Source of the DNA: Chitinophagaceae bacterium
GTDB lineage: Bacteria > Bacteroidota > Bacteroidia > Chitinophagales > Chitinophagaceae
Reading direction: 5' to 3'
Assembly (NCBI GenBank): GCA_009996555.1
Contig: JAACZX010000455.1
Span: 1-18,225 of the forward strand
Length of the DNA: 18,225 nt
Below the pieces are notes generated by a model. The model was given only the letters and a program-made list of their open reading frames with translations, searched no databases and was not told the DNA's origin. Positions 1 through 8,055 of the stretch are shown one piece after another (the stretch's first letter is position 1; the number at the start of each line of letters is the position of its first letter). The translations under genes and the position numbers were made by a program.

Positions 1-2093
1 AATTAACTGAATCTGTTTCAGGAACAGATCATTGTGTTCTTATAGCAACATTACCTGCATCAGCGCAGGAATTGGCTGCATCTTCCATATCATCACAAAT
101 ATTAACAGCTCTTGAAAATCGCATTACGAGAGTAGGAGCAAATATGAAACCGGTAGAAGATGATGAAATATTTGAGGTAGTAAGAAGACGATTGTTTGAA
201 GATTTAGGAAATGCTGATGAAATAGAAAAGATCATTTCGTCATATGCGCATCTTTATCAGTCTTTGTCCACCGAAATTCCAAACTATGCGCTAAAATCGG
301 AGTACAAAGAAAAATTAAAAAAATCATATCCCTTCCATCCCGAATTAATTGATATGTTCCGTCTGAGATGGGCCAGCAATCCATTCTTTCAACGTACCAG
401 AGGGGTGTTACGGATATTAGCTGCTATTGTATCTGATCTTTGGAAAAGGCAAACATCACTTGCCGGAAGTCATTTTCTTATTCATACGTCTGATGTTACA
501 TTGTCAAATGTAGAAGCGCTAACAAGTCAGATCACCATATTGAACGGTGCAAGTTGGGATTCTGTTATTAATGCTGATATATCAGGCACTTCCAATGCGT
601 TCCGCATTGACAATGAAGTAAAGGAGTTAGGGAAGCACAGTCTTACACAAGGGATTGCTGCAACAATACTATTAGGAACGTTTGGTTCAAAAGGTCAAAA
701 TAAAGGCGTAGGTATCGATGAAATAAAACTTTGTATGTTAAAGCCCGAAAGCTTTAATCATAATGATATTAATGGTGCTATCGACCGGATGGAGGGCCAT
801 GCCCATTATTTATATTATGGCAGTACTGGCCAAAAGAGATACTGGTTTGATACGACGCCGAACATCAATATCCTTATAAACCAGGCAAAAGGCGACATTA
901 AGAATCCCGATATTACTTCTGAAATTCTTAAAAGGGTTACTGATAAAACCAGGTTAATTAAGTCGTTTCATATTTTGGTGAATCCTTCTGAGGATATTCC
1001 AGAACAGTTAAAGCCCACATTGATTATTCTTAGCCCCAAGTACCTCGCATCTCCTAATGAAATCAACCCAAGCACAAAACCGATTATCGAAAAACTGGCT
1101 ACAAAAAAGGGTAATAGTGAACGCATTTACCGTAATACAATGCTCTTTCTAATCTGCACAGAAATGGGTATAGGTAAGTTGCAGGATGATATAAAAAACT
1201 TTCTTGCATGTAATAAAATTAGTTCTGAGTATAACACCCAATTAAACAATGAACAAAAATTAGATATTCGCAGAAGAATTGAGGATGCAGGAAAACAAGC
1301 TGATAACTCATTAGTGACGGCGTACTCGATCATAGCAAAATATTCTGCAAAAAATGGGATTGAAAGTTTAGTTGTAACTCAGTTTAAAGACAATCTGGAA
1401 AGTCAAATTAACAACAATATTCTCGGTGCATTGAAAGAGGAAGAGTGGCTGTTGGATTCTGTTGGGTTAGGCACACTAAAGACGAATAATCTTTTACCAT
1501 CAGCAAACCAATCGTTAAAAGCTAAAGATATTTATGAGGCATTTTTACGTTTCGATGATAAGCCGATGATTACCGGTTCTGATGCAATCTCTGAAAGTTT
1601 GAAGAAATACTGTTACAATGGAGAGTATTGTATTGCAACTGGAGATGGAACAAATTTTACTAATTACTTTTTTAAAAAGGATGTACATTTCTTTGATGTA
1701 AATGATCCTACATACTGGCTCATTGATAAAAGTTTGATGCCTGCTCCTGCTCTTAATACGACTCAACCAACCAATGAGATGGGTCAAAATTCAACCAACC
1801 CTCAACAAGAAGTGAATGATCCGGGAGAAGCACTTACTCCAGATAAAAAAGACGATGACATCTCAGCCAGAAAAATTAAATCAATAACGGTAAAAGGAAA
1901 AATCAGCGATAAGTTACTCTTCACCCAGTTAGGAAATTATTTTATTGTCCCTTTTAAAGACAATAATATTGAAATCGAAATATCGTTTAAAATTTCTTCA
2001 ACCCCTAATATGCAGATTGATGAAAGTAAGCAACAGTATAAATCTGCAAAAGAAGCTGCGAAGCAATTAGGTCTGAATTTTGACGAAGAATAA
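1..2093 (+). CDS. DUF499-family AAA+-like ATPase, C-terminal part (5' truncated)
   Basis: The frame is open from base 3 to the TAA at 2091-2093, so about 696 residues are visible and the start lies outside the window. It begins with a hydrophobic strand ending in TLPAS, then the block PVEDDEIFEVVRRRLFE, then YPFHPELIDMFRLRW followed by FFQRTRGVLRILAA. These are landmarks I recognise from DUF499 proteins, large (about 1000-residue) P-loop ATPases. Walker A and B should lie upstream and cannot be seen. A polar linker near residues 575-615, rich in N, Q, D and K, precedes a short C-terminal beta-rich segment. DUF499 proteins are commonly encoded beside DUF1156 DNA methylases and helicases in anti-phage defence loci, so a defence role is likely, with partners expected to the left. 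Family assignment is fairly firm; the role is inference from family and position. Confidence 0.85.
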   Translation, partial: LTESVSGTDHCVLIATLPASAQELAASSISSQILTALENRITRVGANMKPVEDDEIFEVVRRRLFEDLGNADEIEKIISSYAHLYQSLSTEIPNYALKSEYKEKLKKSYPFHPELIDMFRLRWASNPFFQRTRGVLRILAAIVSDLWKRQTSLAGSHFLIHTSDVTLSNVEALTSQITILNGASWDSVINADISGTSNAFRIDNEVKELGKHSLTQGIAATILLGTFGSKGQNKGVGIDEIKLCMLKPESFNHNDINGAIDRMEGHAHYLYYGSTGQKRYWFDTTPNINILINQAKGDIKNPDITSEILKRVTDKTRLIKSFHILVNPSEDIPEQLKPTLIILSPKYLASPNEINPSTKPIIEKLATKKGNSERIYRNTMLFLICTEMGIGKLQDDIKNFLACNKISSEYNTQLNNEQKLDIRRRIEDAGKQADNSLVTAYSIIAKYSAKNGIESLVVTQFKDNLESQINNNILGALKEEEWLLDSVGLGTLKTNNLLPSANQSLKAKDIYEAFLRFDDKPMITGSDAISESLKKYCYNGEYCIATGDGTNFTNYFFKKDVHFFDVNDPTYWLIDKSLMPAPALNTTQPTNEMGQNSTNPQQEVNDPGEALTPDKKDDDISARKIKSITVKGKISDKLLFTQLGNYFIVPFKDNNIEIEISFKISSTPNMQIDESKQQYKSAKEAAKQLGLNFDEE

Positions 2094-2103
2094 AATTTAA
2101 CAA

Positions 2104-2304
2104 ATGAATCTTGAAGAACGCAAAAAATATTATAAGGTACTACTCGCTCCATCAATGTCACTTGAGGAAAAAATGGACGAATTATATGATTTACCGGATG
2201 AAGATTTGACTGTTCTTTTGGGCCAGTTTGAAGTTGATGAGGATTATGAAATTTGTCAGGCAATAAAAGCAGTATTGGACGACAGGAAGTCGAATTCAAA
2301 TTAA
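2104..2304 (+). CDS. Small acidic protein downstream of DUF499 ATPase, unknown function
   Basis: This 66-residue ORF starts with ATG ten bases after the stop of the DUF499 gene and ends with TAA at 2302-2304. It is acidic (about 17 Asp/Glu against 8 Lys/Arg) and looks wholly alpha-helical, with an opening charged helix (NLEERKKYY) and a middle stretch LEEKMDELYDLPDEDL. It has no signal peptide or membrane segment, so it is probably cytoplasmic. The tight spacing suggests co-transcription with the ATPase. I do not recognise the family. It could be an accessory or regulatory subunit of the defence locus, but nothing in the sequence proves this. The overlapping minus-strand ORF (1937-2362) spans two plus-strand genes and looks like a shadow. 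Confidence 0.6.
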   Translation: MNLEERKKYYKVLLAPSMSLEEKMDELYDLPDEDLTVLLGQFEVDEDYEICQAIKAVLDDRKSNSN

Positions 2305-2342
2305 AACTGATGCTGCCGGTAGATAGTTTTCGTGCCTGGTAA

Positions 2343-2370
2343 AATTTATCATCGAATCTCATGATAAATT
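2343..2370 (+). repeat. Perfect 10-bp inverted repeat, possible transcript end
   Basis: AATTTATCAT at 2343-2352 and its exact reverse complement ATGATAAATT at 2361-2370 flank an 8-base loop. The hairpin lies 38 bases past the small acidic gene, where a terminator is expected. The stem is AT-rich and is not followed at once by a T run (the nearest is about 2407-2413), so it is a weak intrinsic terminator at best. The octamer GAATCTCA occurs in the loop and again just after the stem (2354-2361 and 2372-2379). It could instead be a protein-binding or recombination site. Confidence 0.4.
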
Positions 2371-2572
2371 AGAATCTCACTTTAAAATTATAATGATGTT
2401 TCATGATGTTTTTTTGAGCTAATGAACATTGTGTAAGCGAAGAAGTAGAAGTAGTTAATTTACGTCGTTTTGGACCGGAAGTCAACTGTATCCCCAGTAA
2501 CTTCTATTATAACAGAGTATGGCATACTTTTAAAAAACATTGTATGTGCATTTCGGCAACCCCACCATTAAA

Positions 2573-2615
2573 ATACCCCCGGTATCAATTTGCATGTCCT
2601 GGTATCCCCCGGTAT
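2573..2615. repeat. Two copies of CCCCCGGTAT spaced 30 bases apart
   Basis: CCCCCGGTAT occurs at 2576-2585 and 2606-2615. The first copy sits in the imperfect palindrome ATACCCCCGGTAT (2573-2585), and GGTAT occurs again at 2601-2605. GC-rich decamers repeated at a 30-base interval inside very AT-rich DNA suggest protein binding. Regularly spaced terminal repeats of this kind are seen at the ends of IS21-like insertion sequences, and integrase arm sites are another option. No transposase reading frame is present, so this would be a remnant if it is an insertion sequence end. Confidence 0.4.
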
Positions 2616-2895
2616 TACCAATATTATCCTACTACAAATACAGGCCAGAGAAACAAAAATTAAGCATGTTATAAACGATATTTTTATTGACTTGTCAAAC
2701 TATAAATTGAATGTTATTATCGTTGAAAATGTTTCATTTTTTGAAGATGGTTTACAATGAATAGTTGTTTCAATCGTTATCTTTACAGACCTCTTAGTTT
2801 GAAGGCAAATTAGTATGCTGGTGAACTGTGGGGTGACCTACAAGTTCTTGAGGGATAAAATGATTTGATTTTCACTTGATTATAACGGGAGTTAC

Positions 2896-2912
2896 AGTCC
2901 CGTCCGGTCCGC
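2896..2912 (+). other. Candidate attachment site: 3' fragment of a tRNA-Asp gene
   Basis: AGTCCCGTCCGGTCCGC reads as the end of a tRNA: last T-loop bases, the 3' strand of the T stem (CCCGT, 2899-2903), the 3' strand of the acceptor stem (CCGGTCC, 2904-2910) and discriminator G at 2911. Acceptor GGACCGG/CCGGTCC with G73 and a GAGTCCCGTCCG-like T arm fits tRNA-Asp as I know it. The rest of the tRNA is absent: upstream sequence does not form D, anticodon or 5' acceptor arms. It is followed directly by a strong terminator, as after a real tRNA gene. This is the arrangement of the distal att copy after integration into a tRNA 3' end, with the element to the left. The core lies in a short inverted repeat, CGGGA (2887-2891) and TCCCG (2898-2902). 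Confidence 0.6.
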
Positions 2913-2950
2913 AAAAAGCTTCGGTTAAAAACCGGAGCTTTTTTGTTTTC
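2913..2950 (+). terminator. Strong intrinsic terminator, probably of the original tRNA-Asp gene
   Basis: A 14-bp stem pairs 2913-2926 with 2930-2943, with one G-T wobble and a three-base AAA loop. The central part is GCTTCGG against CCGGAGC. The 3' arm merges into a T-rich run (TTTTTTGTTTT, 2939-2949). It directly abuts the tRNA-Asp 3' fragment, so it likely ended the tRNA transcript before the element came in. Confidence 0.85.
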
Positions 2951-3200
2951 AAACAGATGAGTTTGTAATGCAGTTACCAACGATCCCAGACAGACTGCCT
3001 CTTTCTTGTTTGCATTAGTACAGAATAAGCGTATAACCGCACTCCGGCACCTCTTTCATCCATATCATTTCACAGGAAACTGCTCATTGGCAAAAGGGCC
3101 AGTTTCTGCATCCTGTTTGTTTTACGTAGTTGTGTGTCCTGAAAATGGCAATACTTGGAAAAGGTGGCTGAAACATGACTGTATAATGGGCTGTTATAGG
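2951..3200. other. Intergenic stretch with no supported gene
   Basis: A 67-codon plus-strand frame (3006-3209) and a minus-strand frame (3070-3597) cross here. Both have poor coding character and no neighbour support. I see no RNA gene or repeat. Confidence 0.4.
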
Positions 3201-3390
3201 CTAAACTAACGAAGGAAAGACGAAGGATGAACGAAGGCAAGTTGCATTTACCTATCTGAATGATTAGTTTAGAGTTACTTAAACCTGAGCTTATGGCACA
3301 AAGTACAATTAGCCTATTGTGCGAAAGATGAGAGGGTAGATCGGGAAGCAGTTTGTTGTGAAACAGTATGGAAAGAAAACTGTAATCACA
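3201..3390 (+). repeat. Structured leader-like region: inverted repeats and CGAAGG triplet
   Basis: Four patterns occur upstream of the 60-residue ORF. CTAAACTAA (3201-3209) pairs perfectly with TTAGTTTAG (3264-3272). CGAAGG repeats three times at exact 11-base spacing (3210, 3221, 3232). GCACAA (3296-3301) pairs with TTGTGC (3317-3322). TGTGA plus ACAGT (3357-3361, 3363-3367) pairs with ACTGT plus TCACA (3379-3383, 3386-3390) to make an interrupted 10-bp hairpin ending 11 bases before the ATG at 3402. This may be a folded 5' leader, a small RNA or a mobile-repeat end. The pairings are read by eye only. Confidence 0.35.
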
Positions 3391-3401
3391 GCGTAGCCGA
3401 C

Positions 3402-3584
3402 ATGAGTAGTGTAAAGCCCAGCAAGACGCAAAAAGAGAACCGAAAGGTGTTTGCAAAGTCTGTTGCGTATGCACAAAGTATTTTACATGACCCAGTGAAA
3501 AAGAAAGCGTATGCTGCGAAGCTGCCGAAGGGGGCGAGTGTGTATCATGCAGCGATGAAGGAATTTCATGCAAAGAATGAGTAG
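3402..3584 (+). CDS. Small basic hypothetical protein (60 aa)
   Basis: The ORF encodes a lysine-rich, helical, 60-residue protein with no signal peptide or membrane segment. It starts with a basic segment (PSKTQKENRKVFAKSV), then a central helix, then KKKAYAAKLPKGASVYHAA, and ends with a mixed-charge tail. The last pattern resembles short hypothetical proteins that I recall seeing in many Bacteroidota genomes, so I take it as real, but I can name no function. It stands alone, with about 450 bases of non-coding DNA upstream that ends in a candidate hairpin just before the start. A longer minus-strand ORF overlaps it, but that frame has biased, low-complexity composition. A nucleic-acid-binding role would fit the charge, but that is a guess. 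Confidence 0.6.
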   Translation: MSSVKPSKTQKENRKVFAKSVAYAQSILHDPVKKKAYAAKLPKGASVYHAAMKEFHAKNE

Positions 3585-3753
3585 AGCATTTCTTCATATG
3601 CGAGGAAGGAAAGAATTATTGGTTGTGCGTTGCGCTTACAATGGTTGGACCACAAAGACGTAAAGGTACGGGGATGCATGAAGGGAAGGAGGATTGAATG
3701 TACAGCATGCAGTATTTTTCACATAGAAGAGATTTGGTCACAAATCGATATGA

Positions 3754-4341
3754 ATGAGCACAGATGTGATAAATGCCACTAATCAGCACGAAAAATTCAC
3801 CTGCCGGCCCTTGGATTATGATAATTCTATTTTTGTTGATAAAGATGGCAAGCCTTATATCGTAATCAAAAACGGCAGAAAGTAAATCGCATACAGGCAT
3901 TGGGAATAAACGACATCTAACCGACACCGTTATTAACCTTGATTGGGCTAATGTTAAGTTGCAATACAGCCGGACCGAAGCTCTCGTAATGTGCAATCGC
4001 AATGGGTACTACTATTATTTTCCTTTGGGAGATGTGTCTGACGGACAATCAGGTCAAACTTCAAACAACCTATCATGAATTGAAATTACAGATAGCCAAC
4101 AAAGAATGGTGCAATTGAACTATTGCTTGATGATTTAACAACGTGCAAACTGATTGAACTATTCCTGTAATAGCAACAGGTAATCAAGATGTATGGAAGA
4201 TATTTTGAAAGTCATTAAAAAAACATTTCAGGTAAACATGATCTGTTTATAAAATTTCCCAATAATAATCAGCATGAATTTTTATCAAATCAATCATATT
4301 TGCCCGAAGATGATCCTTCTCACACAAGTAGAAGAATTTGA
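3754..4341 (+). pseudogene. Decayed gene of unknown function, several frameshifts
   Basis: Coding-like pieces follow one another in changing frames. An ATG at 3754 opens 43 codons ending at 3885, including FVDKDGKPYIVIKNGRK. The next frame (3866-4078) carries TVINLDWANVKLQYSR and NGYYYYFPLGDVS. A third frame reads about 4047-4118 (KLQIANKEW). A fourth (4105-4170) gives NGAIELLLDDLTTCKLIEL, a fifth (4161-4208) IPVIATGNQDVWKIF, and a sixth (4231-4341) DLFIKFPNNNQHEFLSNQSY. Each segment is protein-like and takes over where the previous one stops, as expected for one gene with accumulated indels. I do not recognise the family; the intact ancestor would have been about 190 residues or more. Chance open frames cannot be fully excluded. 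Confidence 0.45.
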
Positions 4342-4890
4342 TTTTGCTCACGAATCCCTTTAACATGCAATTTCTAATCTAACTAAGCTTTTGCCATTAG
4401 TTGACATTGACAGAATATAATTTACAGATATTCTTATTATCAGTTAATTTATTGATAAGCCGGTAAAACGAAACGCCGTTTGCCTGAAAACAGCGCTGTA
4501 ATATTCGAAGCTTGCCATTTACATTAATAAGTTTGATAAGTATTTATAGTGCACCTGTTACCTGGAAATGGTTGCAGGTGTGGTTGGCATAGTTATAAGT
4601 ACACAGGTTAAGTAAATGTTCAACTTACTTATATATGATAACCGGTTTTTTGATTCCATAACAGCTCAATAAATTGTCTTTGCACTCAGTTTATTAGAAT
4701 CAAAACAAATGCTGTTTTAACATGGAGGTAATAATAACTTAAAGATTAGAAAACATTAGTCTGATAATTTTTAACTATTGATACTTCTTTTGTCTTCTGC
4801 GTGTTAAAAAAGTATACAAAATAGATGAATAAGCAGAGATTTGACTTAGGAAGCCTGTCTACATTTATTTCATAAAATCATTAACGGGTT
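4342..4890. other. AT-rich intergenic region upstream of the SusC-like gene
   Basis: No coding frame is supported. It holds the perfect palindrome ACAGCGCTGT (4490-4499), an inverted pair CACCTG/CAGGTG (4552-4557 and 4575-4580), and a candidate promoter near 4646-4689. The 200-base stretch between that promoter and the SusC start would be a long 5' leader. No regulator gene of the locus (sigma/anti-sigma pair or hybrid two-component) lies here. Confidence 0.45.
4646..4689 (+). promoter_or_regulatory. Candidate Bacteroidota-type promoter for the SusC operon
   Basis: TTTTTTG at 4646-4652 can serve as the -33 element (TTTG). TGTCTTTG at 4675-4682 matches the -7 consensus TAnnTTTG except for one base. 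They are 22 bases apart, near the 19-21 or so expected. Transcription would start near 4689, giving a leader of about 200 bases. A weaker alternative -7 site is TTCTTTTG near 4785-4792. Confidence 0.3.
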
Positions 4891-7800
4891 ATGAGAACAG
4901 TATCAACCAATCTATCACTGCTTATGTTCTTTTTCTGTATGATGTGTTTTTCTGCTGCTTTTTCGCAGGGAACAATCTCCATTAAAGGAACCGTTACGGA
5001 CGAATCAGGTAGTCCATTATCTGGTGTCAGTATTAATGTAAAAGGGTCTTCTACAAACGCCCTTACAACAACACAAGGAACCTACACAATTTCCACCAGC
5101 GACAAAAAAGCTGTACTGGTTTTTTCATTTGTAGGATTAGCAACACAGGAAATTACAGTAGGCAACAAAACAACCATTAATGTAAGTATGGTTGCTGCCT
5201 CAAAACAAATGGATGAGGTGGTAGTAACTGCATTGAACATGAAAAGAAATGCAAAAAGCCTCGGTTATTCTGTTGCAACAATTGATGGCAGTGCTGTAAA
5301 CACAGTACAAACGCCCAGCATTGTGAGTGCCCTCTCCGGTAAAGTTGCCGGTGTTGATGTGAGCAATATTGCCAACGGTGTGGCAGGCACAAAACGGATC
5401 ATTATTCGTGGTGCATCTTCGCTTACAGGTAACAACCAGCCTCTTTGGGTTGTGGATGGTGTGCCTATTAACTCAGGAACATTGGGCGGCATGGCCTCTA
5501 ATGCACCTGAAGGCGGGGTTGACTATGGTGATGGTTTGGGCATTATTAATCCGGATGATATTGAAACCATCAGTGTACTGAAGGGGAATGCAGCGGCAGC
5601 ATTGTATGGATCGCTTGCTTCTAATGGTGTAATTCTTGTTACTACAAAGAGCGGAAAGTCTAGCAAGGGAAGAACAAATGTTGATTTCAGTTCTTCATTA
5701 ATGATCGACAAGCTTGTAAACCCAACCGATTTTCAATATGTATATGGTCAGAGTGGTTTAGGCGATCAGCCTCCGCAAACACCCAATGAAGCATTCAGCT
5801 CTTCAAGCTGGGGTGCAAAGTTTGATGGCAGTCCGTCAATGCAGTTTGATGGCGTGATCAGACCTTTCAGTCCTGTAAGAAATAACTATGAAAAGTTTTT
5901 TAATACAGGAAGTACCATTACCAATACGGTTTCACTATCAGGAAGCAATGAAAAACACAATTACAGAATTTCTCTTTCTGATCTTCGCAATGCAGATATA
6001 GTTCCGAATGCGAAATACAACCGTACAATTGTTAATACAAAAACTTCATCAAAATTCGGCAAGCTCACTGTTGATCTTGTTCTGAACTACAATTTTGAAA
6101 AAGCAAATAACCGTCCATTCATTGGCGGTAACGTTTCCAATCTTTTCTATTCACTTGTGTACATGCCCGGAAGTATTGATGTAGACAATCTGAAACCTGG
6201 TTATAATCCAGACGGATCAGAGTTTAGTTATGCAAACAGCATTTCAAATCCCTGGTATGTGGTGAATAAAGTAAAACAGTTTGATACGAAACACCGTACA
6301 ATGGGATCGCTGTCTCTTCAATACGACATTACAAATTGGTTGTATGCAAGAGGAAGAGTTACCCGTGACTTTTACAACTCTTACAGACAACGTTATACAC
6401 CAGAGGGTAACCAGTTCACCAGCTACCCGCTTGGTCAGTTTGAAGAAAGAGCTATTCAAAGTGTTGTAGAAAACTATGAATTTATATTGGGGCTTAAACC
6501 CGTAAACATGGGCAGGTTCAGTGTAAATGCATTTGCCGGTCTTAACAGGCTCGACAGGTCAAGAGATGAAGTGAATACTTCTGGTAACAGCTTTATTGTT
6601 CCCGGTATCTATACGTTCAACAATCTTGCAACAAAGTTACCTGTAACAACAAGAAGCCTTCAACGTACCAATTCAGTGTTTGGAAGTATGGAGTTGGCTT
6701 ATAATAAATATCTCTTCCTAACGCTTACCGGCCGTAACGACTGGTTCTCTACATTACCATTAGAGAATAACAACCTGTTTTACCCGGCGGCTTCGCTTTC
6801 GTTCGTGTTCTCTGATGCGTTTAAACTCCCTGCATTTATCTCGTATGGTAAAGTAAGAGCTTCAACTGCACAGGTAAGCGGAGATACCGATCCATACCAG
6901 CTTGATCTTAGTTATTCATTAACACAGGTAAGCTATGGCAATCTTCCGTTGCAATATGTTGGAACAACTAATATCCCTAATAAATTATTGAAGCCACTTC
7001 TTTCAACTGATTATGAATTTGGTTTGGATATGGAGTTCTTCAACCGTCGTTTAGGATTTGATTTCAGCTACTACGACAGACAAACAAAAGATGACATTGT
7101 TAGAACGGCGGTTTCATACAGCACAGGTTACCGTACTGCTATTTTAAATGTGGGCCGTTTAAGAAACAAGGGTGTTGAACTCCTGTTGCGTGCAACTCCA
7201 GTAAGAACAAAGAATTTTACATGGAACTCTACATTTACTTTCTCGTATAACGACAATAAAGTAATTGCATTAGGCGATGGTGCAGGTGGCGAACAAGGTC
7301 CTCCCATTCTCCTGGCTACAGCAAAAAGTGGTGAAGCAATTATTCAGTTAGAAGAAGGAAAAAGATACGGAAGTATCTATGGCTATAAGTTTGTAAGAGG
7401 TGCTAATGGCGATATTATGTATGACAGCCGTGGCTATCCAATGTACACAACAAAGAACGAGTACTTAGGCAACGGTGTGTTTGATAAACTGTTTGGCTTC
7501 AGCAATACATTCCAGTACAAAGGGTTTTCGTTTTACACTTTGCTTGATGCTAAGTTCGGCGCATCTATCTATTCTGAAACAAACTCAATTGCTTACGAAA
7601 ACGGACGTCATAAAGCAACGCTTCTTGGAAGAGAAGATGGTTTGATTGGCGAAGGTGTTGATCAAAATGGCAACAAGAATACTGTTCTTGTTGCAGGAAA
7701 AAATACAGTAAACCCTGCTCCGGGTAGCGGATCTATTTCAGGCTACTATCAGCAATTAGGAAATATTGCAGAGCACTTTATGTATGATGCAAGCTTTATC

Positions 7801-8031
7801 AAGTTGCGTGAAATTTCACTGGGTTACAGAATTCCGCAACGTTTCTTGAGTAAGATGGGGCTTGTAAGCGGTTCTGTTTCAGTGGTAGCAAGGAACCTTG
7901 CAATACTGTACAGCAATACAGAGAACGTAGATCCTGAAAGCAGCGTATCAAGCGGAAATGCACAGGGTATTGAACGCCTTGTATATCCTGTAACACGCAA
8001 CTTTGGATTGACCATCAAATTAGGACTTTAA
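4891..8031 (+). CDS. SusC/RagA-family TonB-dependent outer-membrane transporter
   Basis: The protein has 1046 residues, normal for SusC. A signal peptide (about residues 1-25) ends in AAFSQ. Then come a carboxypeptidase-regulatory-like beta domain (about 28-115, with GTVTDESGSPLSGVSINVKG), a TonB-box-like segment (MDEVVVTA), a plug domain (about 115-240) and a 22-strand barrel to the end. The SusC hallmark is at about residue 220: NPDDIETISVLKG followed by AAALYGSLASNGVILVTTK. It would import a ligand across the outer membrane using TonB energy, with the SusD-like lipoprotein encoded next acting as its lid. There is no extra N-terminal extension for an anti-sigma partner, so control by a sigma/anti-sigma relay is not indicated. 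Substrate is unknown; the downstream phosphatases suggest a phosphorylated compound or glycan. Confidence 0.95.
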   Translation: MRTVSTNLSLLMFFFCMMCFSAAFSQGTISIKGTVTDESGSPLSGVSINVKGSSTNALTTTQGTYTISTSDKKAVLVFSFVGLATQEITVGNKTTINVSMVAASKQMDEVVVTALNMKRNAKSLGYSVATIDGSAVNTVQTPSIVSALSGKVAGVDVSNIANGVAGTKRIIIRGASSLTGNNQPLWVVDGVPINSGTLGGMASNAPEGGVDYGDGLGIINPDDIETISVLKGNAAAALYGSLASNGVILVTTKSGKSSKGRTNVDFSSSLMIDKLVNPTDFQYVYGQSGLGDQPPQTPNEAFSSSSWGAKFDGSPSMQFDGVIRPFSPVRNNYEKFFNTGSTITNTVSLSGSNEKHNYRISLSDLRNADIVPNAKYNRTIVNTKTSSKFGKLTVDLVLNYNFEKANNRPFIGGNVSNLFYSLVYMPGSIDVDNLKPGYNPDGSEFSYANSISNPWYVVNKVKQFDTKHRTMGSLSLQYDITNWLYARGRVTRDFYNSYRQRYTPEGNQFTSYPLGQFEERAIQSVVENYEFILGLKPVNMGRFSVNAFAGLNRLDRSRDEVNTSGNSFIVPGIYTFNNLATKLPVTTRSLQRTNSVFGSMELAYNKYLFLTLTGRNDWFSTLPLENNNLFYPAASLSFVFSDAFKLPAFISYGKVRASTAQVSGDTDPYQLDLSYSLTQVSYGNLPLQYVGTTNIPNKLLKPLLSTDYEFGLDMEFFNRRLGFDFSYYDRQTKDDIVRTAVSYSTGYRTAILNVGRLRNKGVELLLRATPVRTKNFTWNSTFTFSYNDNKVIALGDGAGGEQGPPILLATAKSGEAIIQLEEGKRYGSIYGYKFVRGANGDIMYDSRGYPMYTTKNEYLGNGVFDKLFGFSNTFQYKGFSFYTLLDAKFGASIYSETNSIAYENGRHKATLLGREDGLIGEGVDQNGNKNTVLVAGKNTVNPAPGSGSISGYYQQLGNIAEHFMYDASFIKLREISLGYRIPQRFLSKMGLVSGSVSVVARNLAILYSNTENVDPESSVSSGNAQGIERLVYPVTRNFGLTIKLGL

Positions 8032-8055
8032 ACAACAACAACTAAATCATTGTAT

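Larger units (their letters stand above)
2305..2885. other. Gene-free end of the proposed integrated element
   Basis: I see no credible coding frame in this AT-rich stretch. It holds the inverted repeat near 2343-2370, a doubled ATGATGTTT near 2392-2412, and the paired GGTAT-rich repeats near 2573-2615. No integrase or excisionase is visible, so the recombinase would have to lie left of the window, if it is still present. Confidence 0.5.

Noticed and set aside
1937..2362. 141-codon minus-strand ORF
   Set aside because: It is antisense to the end of the DUF499 gene and to the whole small acidic gene; its translation is not protein-like.
2472..2478. GGACCGG as the 5' acceptor strand of a tRNA-Asp or tmRNA ending near 2911
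   Set aside because: The bases after it do not form a D arm or a tmRNA start, and no tag-peptide frame was seen between; a seven-base match is likely chance.
3006..3209. 67-codon plus-strand ORF after the tRNA terminator
   Set aside because: Cys/Trp/His-rich low-quality translation, no neighbour or promoter support.
3210..3237. Three CGAAGG units as a CRISPR or satellite array
   Set aside because: Units are 6-7 bases at 11-base spacing with only three copies, far too short for repeats and spacers.
3070..3597. 175-codon minus-strand ORF
   Set aside because: Its translation is rich in Ser, His, Leu and Cys without domain-like pattern, and it covers both the non-coding leader and the better-supported plus-strand 60-residue ORF.
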